Source: Nectonema munidae (Eukaryota; Nematomorpha; Nectonematoida; Nectonematidae). Taken from it: DNA of 64,000 nt. Of this stretch, positions 22,612-34,430 are shown piece after piece (within the stretch, counting starts at the first letter, position 1; every line of letters begins with the position of its first letter). A model generated the notes under the pieces. It had not been told where the DNA came from, made no database searches, and saw only the letters and a program-made list of their open reading frames with translations. Made by a program: the position numbers and the translations under genes. The stretch is taken from positions 174,175 to 238,174 of the forward strand of contig JAUIRK010000372.1 in NCBI GenBank assembly GCA_030549495.1, in the 5' to 3' direction.

Positions 22612-22671
22612 TACACATAAAGTTGAACTGATGAGGCTTCAATAGCCGAAACCGGTCTTTCACAAAGTGTA
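22612..22671 (+). ncRNA. Hammerhead ribozyme motif
   Basis: The conserved core is present: CTGATGA (22628-22634), stem II GGC-TTCAATA-GCC, then GAAA (22648-22651). Next comes ACCGGT, a perfect palindrome able to form stem III between two copies, followed by the expected cleavage nucleotide C22657. Stem I is supported on both sides: GTTGAA/TTTCAC next to the core with one mismatch, an internal loop, and an outer TACAC/GTGTA helix (22612-22616 with 22667-22671). Very short stem III versions are known from Penelope-like elements, retrozymes and some satellite DNAs, where they cleave as dimers. The host repeat is otherwise unidentified and seems to extend to about 22740. Confidence 0.75.
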
Positions 22672-22699
22672 CGCTTAGTGATGATGATCTAATACAAGA

Positions 22700-23020
22700 G
22701 AACTTACAATTTCTATTTATAAATTCATATAATTATTTTCTTGTATGTCTTTGTCATTTATTGATAATAAAAAGGATATTGTTTGTTCTTTATTTTATTC
22801 ATTTTTTTTTTCAAAATATATTTTTTTATATCATTTATGTTATTTTAGAAATAATTGAACAGGAATAGAATTGGCTAATTTCAACAAATGTTACAAACGA
22901 AAAAAGGGCAAATTTTCCAGAGGCGATTTTAAAATAGGATTTTAGGCTACATATTCTTATTTTTTTTTGTCTTTTCAACCTTAACTTTATTTAAAGAAAA
23001 AATTTTTATAAAAGAAATAT
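22700..23020. other. AT-rich spacer
   Basis: No feature recognised apart from the possible end of the hammerhead-bearing repeat. Confidence 0.4.
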
Positions 23021-23700
23021 TTAATACAGCATTATAATTATACACACAAAAATATCAGTTTTCCAGGGTGGGTGGGAGTTGACTTGTCGTGTAGGAATAA
23101 AATAATGACTTCTATTTTCAAGAAAGGTGCTTTTATAGTGTTGCCATGGTATGTTATTTTCTCTTGATGGAGCGTCTGCTAGATTCAGTTTGGTGTTAAC
23201 ATATGCTATTACTCTGGAAGGATTCTTTGGAATTGCGTTTACTATGATGTTTAGCCAGATGTTGGCACTGCCCGACTTGTTCCATACTTGGATTGCGGTA
23301 GTACTGTCGGACAGAATCTTGCAGTTTTCATCCGTATATTTGAGTCCAATGCCGATGGCCATGGTTTCCATTACTTCTATTCGCAGTTTGTTCTTAAATT
23401 TTAATGTGACATTTATGTACTTACTAGAAATACCTATGGTGTTTTCCGTAGCATCTAAATAGACTTTTTTAGTAGGTATAGATGCTTGTACAAAAGGTAT
23501 TGAGTTTTTTAGGTATTGTTTTAATGTTTTCCAGTATTTTCTCCATAGGATATAGTGTACAGGAGGACGAGTGTAATCCCAAGATAGTAGTTTAAAGCGA
23601 TTAGGATGGTACCAAGGTAGTAATCCAAAAAGGCTGTGGCTGATAGAGTGTACTATAAAAAGGTATTTAAAATAGGATTTAGGCTGATACCTCAATCTGA
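23021..23700 (-). mobile_element. Retroelement RNase H fossil, family uncertain
   Basis: A minus-strand frame encodes an RNase H-like fold: KKVYLDATENTIGI, then an acidic RIEVMETMAIGIGL, then ILSDSTTAIQVWN, and a final YVNTKLNLADAPSR motif. The order Asp, Glu, Asp and a closing ADxPSR-type motif is typical of RNase H domains from reverse-transcribing elements (LTR kin, DIRS-like or pararetrovirus-like). A possible end of the preceding polymerase region lies just upstream (GLLPWYHPNRFKLLSWDYTR). It is only a fragment: no complete polymerase, integrase or terminal repeats were seen. I treat it as an old, broken copy. Confidence 0.6.
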
Positions 23701-24118
23701 AAAATTCTTGTATTACTTTGCTGAAAATGTTTAAAAGGATATAAATTAAAAAAATATATACAAGTATGGTGCAAAAAAGAGAGAAAATAAAAGAAAGTTT
23801 AAATTTAAAGAGCTGAAGGTAATAAACGTGAAGAAAATAAGTAAAATACAATATTGGTGCTTAGTGAAAGTAGATAATAAATATGAAAATAAAGAAACAG
23901 AATTATTTTATAAAGGTAAAGAGATGGAGTTTCAATGTAAAAAATATGTATAATAAGTCATTAAGGTAGAAAAAAAGGAAAAAATAAACTAAAAGCCTCA
24001 GGGATTTTAAAATACTACATTGGAATAAATTAAGTTTTAAAAGTCAAATAGTGTTTCTTCATATTTTTCAAAACATTTTATATTGCTGAGATACTTTATT
24101 AAAAAAATAATAACGTTG
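23701..24118. other. AT-rich sequence beside the RNase H fossil
   Basis: The minus-strand frame continues to 23851 with a low-complexity hydrophobic reading that I do not think is real coding. Nothing else is recognised. Confidence 0.4.
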
Positions 24119-24280
24119 ATGCGTGAGTAAGGTTGGTTATATACTAGTTTCGATAACTCAAGGTCTTGTGTTTTGTTCCCGCATCAAGCCTATTTTCTTC
24201 ATAGTTCAATATAAGCGGTGCAATTGTGCCTTCTTGATGAAAACATCACACCAGTGCCTTCACCTTTAAATATATTCCAG
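24119..24280 (+). mobile_element. tRNA-derived SINE family 1, copy 1
   Basis: It matches the copy at 49807-49962: GCGTGAGTAAGGTTGGTTA, then a decayed B-box region, CATCAAGCC, and the closing GATGAAAACATCACAC..CCTTCACCTTTAAATA. The B box is worn here but clear in the other copies. Confidence 0.8.
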
Positions 24281-24300
24281 GCGCTAATTGAGATAATAAT

Positions 24301-24500
24301 GGGGCGCAAGTGGCATAGTGGTTAGAGCTTAGGGTTTTCATTACCAAGATCTTCGGTCCGATTTTCGACGTACCCGAAATGATGGAAATGTACCCGGATT
24401 ATAGAAATGATGGTATCAGCTTGATTTCAGGAAAGACATCCGGTCAAGAAATGCACCACGGTCCAAATAAAAAGTCCCATAAATTTGTGTGTGTGAAGCA
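24301..24500 (+). mobile_element. tRNA-derived SINE family 2
   Basis: The head GGCGCAAGTGGCATAGTGG contains a good Pol III A box, and TCGGTCCGATTTTCGAC a worn B box. The body AGGAAAGACATCCGGTC resembles the central part of tRNA SINEs known from several invertebrates. The 3' boundary is approximate. Confidence 0.75.
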
Positions 24501-24687
24501 TGTTTTACCCTTTCGATTTGGGAACAATGAACATTAAACGAAGTTTTTTTAATTGAGCTAAGAATGAAATATTGACTGAATAGTTTTATATTATAATGTA
24601 GATATATTTAATATACTTTTTTCTAAGGTTGATAAGATTTAAATGAATAAATCCTATGTAAAAGAAAATTTCTCTAAAGACTTTGTA

Positions 24688-24820
24688 AAGATAAATGTAC
24701 CGTGGGGTGTTTTCATCGAGAAGTGTATCGAACTATGAGAAAGTTGGCTTGATTTTCGCATCGAACCCAAGACCTTGAGTTATCGAAACCCAGTACCTAA
24801 CCAACCTTACTCACGCCCTC
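24688..24820 (-). mobile_element. tRNA-derived SINE family 1, copy 2
   Basis: The reverse complement reads GGGCGTGAGTAAGGTTGGTT, then a B box GGGTTCGATGCG, CAAGCC, and the GATGAAAACACCCCACGGTA end. It lacks a short middle segment present in the other copies. Confidence 0.85.
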
Positions 24821-25562
24821 TATTATAATTTTTTAAGTATAATTAAGTAATAGTGCAAGTAAAATTATAATGAAGGCTCAAAAGTTGGATCAAAATAATT
24901 TTTGATAGTTTCAGTATTTATCAGATAGACATTGCTTCTACTATCGATACAACAGAAATGAAGGAAAAACTAAATTTTTGATTTTTTTAGCTAAAAATTT
25001 TTTTTTTGTTATAGCTTCATTAAATTTTTATCTAAATAAAAACTCAAAATCTGTAAGTAATTTGAGTTTCATTTGATTATATTCTTTTATTGCTTTGTAA
25101 TTTAGAATGACTTTTCCTTCTTCCACCTCATGGCTCACTTCCCTAATTTACTTTTAAATGAATGACAATTTTGTTTTCATGTATTTTAATTAAGTATTTT
25201 AAATAACCAAAATAATAGTTTAATTATTTTAAGCATATAGAGTGACCCTTCTTTAGTCAACGTCGGAAGCGAAGAGTAGTGTCGCATCTTGAATTTCATT
25301 TGAACCACTTGAAATTCACGAAATTTTTTTAACGAGCTTGTTTTTAAAATTTAAAGATAATTGAAATAGAGAATTACTAAAATGTGTAGTAATGTTGTTG
25401 CACTTTGTATAAAAATGTAAAGAGATTAACATTTGCTAAAGTTTATAACAAAAATAACAATTGGTTTAAAAGATGTAATGATGATAAATTTCTTTTCTGA
25501 GAAGTTTACGTCGCTCTCCTGATAACACTCTTTGACACATCTGTTTGAACCCCTGAAGTAGA
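24821..25562. other. AT-rich spacer
   Basis: No exon or transposon end that I can support. Confidence 0.4.
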
Positions 25563-26768
25563 CATACCTATCAACCTTAATTTATTCAAACCTGGAGATT
25601 CTTGATTTTTTGTTGAAAAAACAAGGAGAACTGAATTAATCTACATAATTCTCTTTAGCAAAAAGCATTTTGTTAAATATAATTGACAATTTATTAGAAT
25701 AAAATACAGATATACTAGTTAGTTACACAATAAAGTACTAAGCTAAACAAAAACAAAGACCAAATGAATCATTATTTTTAATTCTTTTATGTTTTGGTTG
25801 CTCGCTTTCTTTGACAGATTCGGTAATTCTTCATCTGGTCTCCGATTATAACAAATATTTTTGTTGGATTATGTGTCTTCATAACAAAACGCTTGCCAAT
25901 GTATCGTCTAACTTTAAAGATGATGGCATATCGTTTTTATTTTTTCGTACAATGCTGAAAATCGTTCAAGACGTGCATTGCTATGTGCAAGTGCAAGAAT
26001 TAAGGCAACTACACAAGGGAGGAGTTTGAATCTGTCTGTTGATGTTCCATGAACTTTTATTTTGGAATATAATGCCACAAAACAACTAGTCCAGTGGTTC
26101 CCAACCCGGGGTCCATGGACCCCTAGGGGTCCATAGAAGAATTTCAAAGGGTCCATGGAAATTCTACTTCAAACTACTTATGCTTAATCTCCTTTAATAT
26201 ACTTCTATTTTCCAAATCAATATAAATATTTATATTTAGACCTTTTTTAAATAAATATTTTCTTCCCTTTTTTAAAGTTTCATATTTTGAATCTTTATAT
26301 ATCCTTTTTATTAGTTACAATATTTTTGAAAAATTTATATTTTAATTGGAAAAAAATTTTATTCACATTTTATGTCAGGCTTTACGCTTTCTCTGATTTC
26401 ATATGAATAAGCATACGATTTAATCAGATGACTAGAATCATTTTTTGCATAAAAATCTTTGATAAAATTTGTTGGCTCAAACTATTCAGTTGTAGGGGTC
26501 CACAGGTAAAAAAGTGACTGAAAAAGGTGGAACGGGATAAAAAAGGTTGGGAACCACTGATCTAGTCGATATAGAACAATGTTGTTGCCCTTGTCATCAA
26601 TATCATCAACAACGATATCATATATTATATGATATTGATATCAATTTTTTTTAAATGTAGATTATAAAATTTTTAAAAACTGGGAGATAAAACTGAAAAA
26701 CTGGAGGCCGTGAGAAAGCAACCAAAACTGGGAGTCTCCCGGTATTGTCCGTAGAGTTGACAGGTATG
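25563..26768 (-). mobile_element. Decayed hAT-like element with transposase tail
   Basis: The ends are inverted: CATACCTATCAACC on the left and, reverse complemented, CATACCTGTCAACTC on the right, each next to AGTAGA (25557-25562 and 26769-26774). A minus-strand stretch reads ILALAHSNARLERFSALYEK, close to the C-terminal dimerisation motif of hAT transposases (HSNAxxERxFS), followed by a weaker KTHNPTKIF. Only this tail survives. The usual hAT duplication is 8 bp and here only 6 bp match, so the family call is probable, not firm. A smaller hAT sits inside. Confidence 0.6.
26092..26559 (+). mobile_element. Non-autonomous hAT element (468 bp)
   Basis: The ends are CAGTGGTTCCCAACC and its inverted match GGTTGGGAACCACTG. 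It is flanked by near-identical 8-bp duplications AACTAGTC (26084-26091) and ATCTAGTC (26560-26567). Subterminal GGGGTCCATGG and GGGGTCCACAGG repeats are present. No transposase. Confidence 0.9.
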
Positions 26769-28260
26769 AGTAGATAAAACAAAATGCAAAAAAGTATGCA
26801 CAATCAGTGGCTTATATACAATGAGATAAAGAAAAACAAGAAATTCAGGCTGGGAATAACTATATAGGCAATTGAGATCAAGTTACAGATTTAATTTGAA
26901 AGACGATTTTGTAAATATATTTATTCTCATTATTGCACAGGAAAATATAAGTCTACTATGAACCATATTGCGTATTTTGAAGCATATATTATTATATTAG
27001 GCAGTTTTATTTTTTGAAAAACTCATTTATCTTCTCACCATATAATCGTCTTTTTCTTGAATTATTTAACAAAAGAATTTCTTAAGAGTGCTCTGACATA
27101 CTTCTATCTATTGCATATCATTTGCTCTATTAACCCATTTCTTGTTTTCTTTTCTTTCCTGCTCACAAAAGGATCTACCTTAACATTTATAGTGGTTAGT
27201 TATTTTAAAATTGATAATATTTTTTTACAAGTTTTACTTTCATAAAATTTTTGCTATAAACTAAAAAAATAATAAAATAACTAAATTTATTTTAATAAAA
27301 TTTAAAATAAACTTAAATTTGAAAACATTTCACTTGAACTTGAAAACGTTTCACTTGAATTTGAAAACATTTCACTTGAACTTGCTATAATAAACATTTT
27401 AAGGAATTATATAATTGACTGATATGTACCCATAGATAATTATTGAAAATTCGATACTTTATTAGTCTAAGAAAACTTATAAGATTTTTTTCTTACTTCG
27501 CCATAACTTCATTCATAGTAACTACACATTTGATAAAGGATTTTAAACTCCGAAACTAAAGTTTTTCTAAGGAAATGTGACCAATTATTATCTTTTTATA
27601 TATAATGTTCAATAAGCATTATAATTATTTTCACTTTATGTTTGCATAATTACTTGTATGCTTTTTAACAATTTTATCAGACCCATTCAAAAGCATTTCT
27701 ATGTCACTAACCTTAATGGCAGAATAATTATTTTGATTGTTGAATTGATATGATCAGGGTGCGAAATAGAATATTTTCACTCCTCACATAGAAACACAAA
27801 CGTTGTAGGGAACGTCCCATGTGGTCTACTTCTACAAAAATATCAAAACCTCAAATAAAAGTCACGTGCTTGTATGCATGCTTAAAGCTACAAGCTACTA
27901 CACTGCCTGACATTTTGAGATGGATACCAAACGTTCTATAGATCAAAAAAGTGTCAGTGAGAATTCTAATGAATATGGGATCACTTACAGTTTATGTATG
28001 TAATTCACACACTGAAAACGTAAGCAAAATGATACGCAATTCATACGAGAGTTTGGATGATGAATACACACATACGCACTTTCACATTGGTTACAAAGAA
28101 ATTCGATAGAGCAGTCTCATTACAACTTCGCAAAATTTTACATCGTCATGTTTTAGGACTATCGTCTGATAGATGGAGCAAACTGAGAGGTGAGCGGCCA
28201 TTTATTGCCAATCGTAAATCATGTCAATTTACGTCTCTCTCTATTGCATGAATATCAATC
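26769..28260. other. AT-rich spacer with a short tandem repeat
   Basis: At 27319-27381 there are three 21-bp units built on TTGAAAACATTTCACTTGAAC. No exon or transposon end recognised. The open frame at 27057-27245 is hydrophobic and looks like chance. Confidence 0.5.
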
Positions 28261-28424
28261 AAATTCTTGATTTCACTATATCTAGGGTGACCAACTTTTG
28301 AAATTTTTAAAGGAGGACAAAAATTTTTTAAACTTGCTCACTAAATTCTTGATTTCACTATATCTAGGGTGACCAACTTTTGAAATTTTTAAAGGAGGAC
28401 AAAAATTTTTTAAACTTGCTCACT
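28261..28424 (+). repeat. 82-bp tandem duplication across the hAT left edge
   Basis: Positions 28261-28342 and 28343-28424 are near-identical. Each unit holds flanking host sequence, the ACTATATCT target site, the transposon tip AGGGTGACCAAC and the first internal bases. Confidence 0.92.
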
Positions 28425-31400
28425 AAATTTACACATTACTTTTTTCGTTCTCATAAGCAATCTGTATCGGATTTACACCACACTGGAAAAAGTTATCGTC
28501 AATGGTTAATGACCGTTTTAATAAAAAAACCCGTCATACTCATAGATGTATATTTTGTCAATCTAAAAAATTATTTTATTCATCTGTTAAATTTATTTAT
28601 TGAACGAATATTTATCTCATAATCAAACTGGATCGGATATACAAAAGGAAAAAAATTATCGTTAGTGGTTAATGACCGTTTTTAAGAAAAAAACCTATCA
28701 TACTTATGGATGTATATTTTGTCATCTAAAAAAATTTTTTATTCACCTGTTAAATTTATTTATTGAACGAATATTTATCAAAACTAAGAATTTTTTTGAC
28801 AATAGAAGTATTTTCTGAAATTAATTCAGAAACATCTTGACAAGAAACATTCTTCATGTTAAATTTAATCATAATTGCTAACAAATTATTGTACGGAGTA
28901 AAGTTTTCTTCAAATTTTTAAAAATTTCAATCCATTTCGGATCGATGTTAAAGCTTTGACTTTCCCATTGACGAATTTTATTGGAACTAAGATATCTGTT
29001 TACTCTTCTTATTTCTTCAAACAAATAATTGTCATCAATTTCTATACTTGGAACTAAATTTATCAAAAAAGAAACACAGCTCTCAACATCTTTCCATTCA
29101 ATGGTTGAGCAGTTTAAAAAACACCATTCAAAAAAGTTGTTACTCGCAAAATTGCTTTCAGACCATTCTTCAACGTACTTAAAACAGATTTCGTAAAATG
29201 ATTCTGCAAAATTACTAATATTTGCAAGCATTCCTGGATTGCTTTCTTCTATATTTTCCTATCTTTTTTTAGTTTCCCTAGGTAAAAATTTCTCCTTATA
29301 TCTTGATTTGTACTGCTCAACTAACTCGTGTAGAATAGTTTCAATTTGCACAGCTGATAAACTTTCATTTTCAATTTTTTGAAGGGTTTTATGAAAAATC
29401 GACGCTTGACTATGAACAAAGAGTAGTAAGGTTTCAGAAAAATCAGACTTGAAAAAAGTTTCCAAATGTTTTTGGGATGTTTTTCTCTGATAATACACCT
29501 TCCTTTAATTTCTTTAATTCCTTAATCTATACTCAAAAAATAAGATCGAAGAGGACTTGAATTATTCTTTCTAAAGCAGGCATCAAAGCTAGCCATCTTG
29601 TTTTACAATAGCCTAATATTTTTTTATATTGAACATCTGCTTCTTCACAGAATACTTTCAAGGCTTCTACTCTCACCGTAAACCTACTGAAGTATAAATA
29701 TATTTTTGTAATTATAAGTTTAACATCAAAAGGCATTGTGAAATAGCTGTTTAATTGCGTTAGATAGGATATGAGCATTGCAACCTATACCTAAAAAATT
29801 TTTGTTCAGAAGTGTCTGAAGTTTAGCCAGCACATTATTTTTTCCTTTCCGATTTTGTCCTCCAAAGTTTGTGTTTGTGTTATCAGCAGAAAGTGCTATA
29901 ACTTTATCACTCAAATTATATTCTTTGATTGTGTTGAACAAATGATTTGACAATAAATCCGCCGTTTCACCTGAAATTGAGCTCAGTTTCAATATCTTGA
30001 TTTTTACTCCTTCTAATTTGTCAAAATACCTGACCAAAACGGGATAAAGTTTGATTTCATTATGATTTGATGCGTCTGAAAGAATTGTAAGAAAATGTGT
30101 ATTCTTCAAATCTTCTTTGAGCACATCGTTACAATATTCGCCAAAAACTGATTTCATTATTGATTCACACTTTGTTCTTGCGCAGGAAAATTTGTTAACG
30201 ATAAACTTTTTTAAGTGCATTCCATACTCCGAAAACTTTGGTTATGCACTATTGTATGAAAGGCAAAAGTTCCTTCAATAACAGCCAGTTGCTTTTGATC
30301 TCTTGAAAACTTATCAGACTTGAAAAATTCGGTGACTTTGTTTGATGATGCAGTCGACACCATAAAACTTTTGTTTTTTAGTTGCTAAATGCTTTGTAAT
30401 AGAAGATTTCCCACCTATAGATACTGAGAATTCACTTTTACAAATTATACATTCAACAATAGACTTGTCTTTTTGCTTTAAAAAAGGAAATTCTTTTTTG
30501 AGTTTTTCATTAAAACAACACTTTCGTTTTTTGGAACATTCCATGCACTCTTTTTTAGAAAATCCAAATAAAGTTTAACTAAAAAATTAAGGACAATGAT
30601 TCATTTAAATTATAAATTATACAAATTTAAAAATAATAAAAAATCTTTGATTTTTTCGATATAATATTTATAAAATAAAGGTTAAAGGTGGTATGGAATT
30701 TTCATTGATAAGGTGCAGAAGCATCGATCACATCAAGCTATGAGTTTTTGGCAAAGGCTGGACTTAAACCTGGATTATAACCATTTTCATGTCCGGCGCT
30801 CAAATCAAACACCCACGCAACCAGAAGATAAAAATATAAAAAAAAAACTTTACAGCGGTACAATCATTTTTACAAAACGTGTTACCTAAAAAATTTTAAT
30901 TTTATACAAGTATTTATGTTTTAAGACATAAAATAAACTTAGCTAGCTAGAATCTTTGAACTATCCTGTTTTTGTTTTCAAATGAACAAAAAACAGGCTT
31001 CAAATTTTAAATAGAAACCGCTTAATTTATCTCAAAAATAATAAAAATATATAACATTTCTAAATTTCAACTACCTAAAGATAAAATTATTATGCTAGGA
31101 TAAAAATATGGTTTTTTTATTATCAGAAAGAAAAGAGACTAGAACGGAATAAAATTAAAAATCAAAAAGAAAAAAAAGTAAAATTAATTTGTTGACACCA
31201 AATAAAATCTAAAAAACCGAAAAAAGTTGACTGCCTCAAAAAAACCTGGCACACCTGCTAGTAATTGAACTAATAAAATCTGTATGAGTGTAGATGATAT
31301 AGAGATATAAAAATAAATTAAAAAAACAATCTCCTAAATTCTATTATCTAAATTAAACTTTTAGTTTCGTAAGAAAAACAGATTTCAAATTAATGTTTTC

Positions 31401-31549
31401 TGTGGAAATAATTATGCCAAGGTTTTAAAAAGGAGAGACAAAAACCTTTTTTTTTCAAAAAGGAGGACACTAAAAGGACAAGTTTGAAAGGAGGACAAGA
31501 CACAAAAAAGTTGGACTGTCCTTCCAGAAGGAGGACGGTTGGTCACCCT
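28284..31549 (-). mobile_element. hAT transposon with terminal repeats and target duplication
   Basis: The ends are AGGGTGACCAAC and GGTTGGTCACCCT, flanked by ACTATATCT at 28275-28283 and 31550-31558. The minus strand carries transposase pieces: an N-terminal zinc finger (VECIICKSEFSVS..HLATKKQK, 30544-30320), a catalytic-core segment (THFLTILSDASNHNEIKLYP, VIALSADNTNTNFGG, GIGCNAHILSNAIK, 30220-29730), CKTRWLALMPALERII near 29610-29550, and C-terminal pieces to 28880. This resembles hAT proteins with a BED-like finger and DUF4371-type core. The coding region is split by several stops and shifts. A second internal duplication lies at about 28470-28780 (two diverged copies of about 160 bp). 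Confidence 0.88.
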
Positions 31550-32253
31550 ACTATATCTCTTCATTTAACACATCAATCAAACTCCATGTTTGCTTTTGCA
31601 TTGATTTTTTCTTCATCCACCTCTCGATCAAACCTCACTACTATTATCTCACATTGTTTCTGCGTTTTTATACAATGTTGCTACCAGGCTTAGGAGTCGG
31701 ACAAATTTTAAGCTTTTGAAGTCGGAGTCGCTAAAAAATAACCGACTCCGACTCATTTTAGTAAGACAAAATTGAAAATTTTTAAATTTTATATTAAAAA
31801 AATTATAAAATATATAACTTATTCAAAAATTGTATAAATTATTTTTGAGGCATATTTGACCAATAAATAAGTATAACTTAACTGCATCAAAGTGCAGCTA
31901 AATTCAAAATTAACTGGAATATTGATTTTTGAACTTTTCTTATATTTTATGATTCAATCGAATAGTTGGTGATTTAGAAGGTAAATTTTATGCATAAATA
32001 TTGGTGGTCTATTACAGGAGTGCAAAATTTTTTGTTGAATTTAGTAGCACGTAAGCATATACTTTGCCATACATACAGATTTATGCTGCTAACATAGGAC
32101 CAGTTTTCTGAGAATATTTAAAACCTACCATCGCACAGGCAAATTTTTTGATCGCGCGATACCAGTGCGCGATTGTGTTTTTACCCCTAATCTATTATGA
32201 AATGCTATCTGTACCTAAATAGTAAATATATATATTTGTAACGTGTGTATGTA

Positions 32254-34430
32254 CGCTAATCCCGTTTATCCGACAACCTCGCTATCCGACACACTTTTTA
32301 TGGAGACCATTTTCCATAATGAATTTAACCCCGTTATACCGACATTCATACTCCGACTCCGACACTGTTCTCATCAAACAAAATGTTTCACCCTGTTCTG
32401 TAAATCTTGTTATTCCGACACAATTTATTTTATATTTCCGCTGAAACACATTATATAATATAGAAGAGACTTATTATGACAAGAATTATAAAAAATGTAT
32501 AATCAATTACGTATATTTAGTCTTTCTTACGTCTAGTTCATTGAAAAAAACTTTTAAAATATTCTTTTCCTTTTAACGAGTTTATATTCAATTTGAACAT
32601 CTATTTGAAAATAGAGAGGCGTTCCGCTGATAAAGTTAAATGTCTAATCAATCCCAAGAAAATTCCAGTAGCATCTTCCACTCTACTAAACGATCACGTG
32701 TGGACTTATCTGTAAATCAAAAACGTGAGATATGCATGTACAAAGCAGATCCACTCAACACGAGATAGCTTCACACTTTTCGAATATTTATAACAATCAT
32801 TGGCCGTTCGACAATAAGTGATATTTTGTCTAAAAAAGAAAAGTGGTTGAATACGGATACCAATGAAACAAGTGTACTTCGCTTGTGTAGTGCAAAACAT
32901 CAAGCAATGGAAAGTGCTTTGTATATGTGGTTCACTGACGTATCAGCTCGTGGCGTCTCAATAAATGATGATATTCTCATTTCGAAGGCTCGTGTATTTG
33001 GGAAAGATCTGAATGTTGGAAACGACTTTAAATACTCTAGCGGTTGGCTTGACCGTTTCAAAAAACGTCATGGTATCAAATTTTATATGGAAAAAGCTCC
33101 AGTTGTAGCATGAATGATCTTCAACAATTTAGAGAAAAAATGCAGAATGATCTTCAAAATTATGATCCAGAAAACATCTATAAAATGGATGAAACTGGCC
33201 TCTTTTTTCGTTTGGAACCGAATGCTACTCTCGCAACTGGACCCATGAAAGGTAAGAAAAAGAACAAAGAACGTCTTACAGTGGCACTTTGTGCTAACGC
33301 TAGTGGCACACACAAACTTAAGCCGCTTGTAATCGCAAAATTTGCTCGCCCACGATGCTTTGGCAAAAATTTTGATCCCAAAGTTTATTGTGATTATTAT
33401 TCAAATAAGTCAGCCTGGATGACCACAATTATTTTCTTGATTTGGCTTAAAGACTTTGACAGACTCATGAGAGATGCCAAAAAACAAGTGATTCTACTAT
33501 GCGATAATGCCACCAGTCACAAACAAGCTGGACTAAAGCTCACAAACACCAGGATAGTTTTTTTGCCACCAAACTCCACTTCACACATCCAACCAATGGA
33601 TGCTGGCATCATATGTAACTTTAAATTACATTATCGTAAATTTATTACACGCCATTTCATCCAATGTATTGATGATAAAGAAGATTTGAAAGTAAACGTA
33701 AGGCAAAAAAAGCACTTGGTATGGTGTATGATGCCTGGGGTTTGGTTGAACAGACTACAGTCGTGAATTGTTGGAGACATACAGGCATTCTTGCTAAATC
33801 TTACCTTACAATGAATGTGACACATGTTGATGAACATATGGATACAGAAAACACAAATTTATGTGAGTTGCAAGAATTACTGATTCGCCTCGAACCGGAG
33901 TTTGAGGAAGTAATGTCAGCAAGCGCTTATGCAAATGTTGATGCTAACATTGAAACAGCTGAAATGTTAACTGAGCAACAAATCATCATTTTGGTTTCAT
34001 CTTATGAAGTAGAAAGTGACAAAATTTGAAAGACGATGAAGATGATGAATATAAACTTCCAACTACTTTAGCTGAAGCTAGAAAAGCACTTTCAACTGTT
34101 CTGAATTTCATTGAGTGCAACCCGAAACTACATTTTCGTCATACCAGAATATAATGGCTTTATACTATGATTTACAACAAAAATCAATTGAAAGTTCGAA
34201 GCAAACTTCTATTAAATATTTTTTTTGAAAAAGCTTGAACCATATTTTTAAAATAAATTTTTTTATATTTTCTACACTTTGTTTGACAAGAATATAAATA
34301 GTTATACTTGAGCTGAGTGTTTCTATAGAAATTTGAAGTTACACTACAACAAACTTCATTAAACCGACATTTCGTAATCCGACAGAAAAAACTTAGGAAC
34401 CAACGATGTCGGATTAACGAGGTCTGACTG
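32254..34430 (+). mobile_element. Tigger/pogo transposon (2.2 kb), second family
   Basis: TA flanks at 32252-32253 and 34431-34432. The right end, reverse complemented, is CAGTCAGACCTCGTTAATCC. The left end is a worn version sharing GTTTATCCGACA. TATCCGACA-type repeats recur inside both ends. It is more intact than the Tigger at 11716-22543 and belongs to a different terminal family. Confidence 0.9.
32640..34155 (+). pseudogene. Tigger transposase, broken
   Basis: The start MSNQSQENSSS at 32640 is followed by the helix-turn-helix reading SVNQKREICMYKADP, a CENP-B-type domain (32826-33112, SGWLDRFKKRHGIKF) and a DDE catalytic domain (33110-33720). In the latter I see YKMDETGLFF, LLCDNATSHKQ and HIQPMDAGIICNFK, giving the three expected Asp residues. 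The C-terminal part follows at 33721-34029 (MVYDAWGLVEQTTVVNCW). An early stop near 32766, a stop near 33111 and a shift near 33710 break the frame. Tigger proteins are about 500 residues long. The domains are complete and easily aligned, so the copy is not very old. Confidence 0.9.

Noticed and set aside
27057-27245. Hydrophobic 62-residue open frame
   Set aside because: T-rich sequence gives Phe/Leu-rich frames by chance, and there is no other gene evidence.
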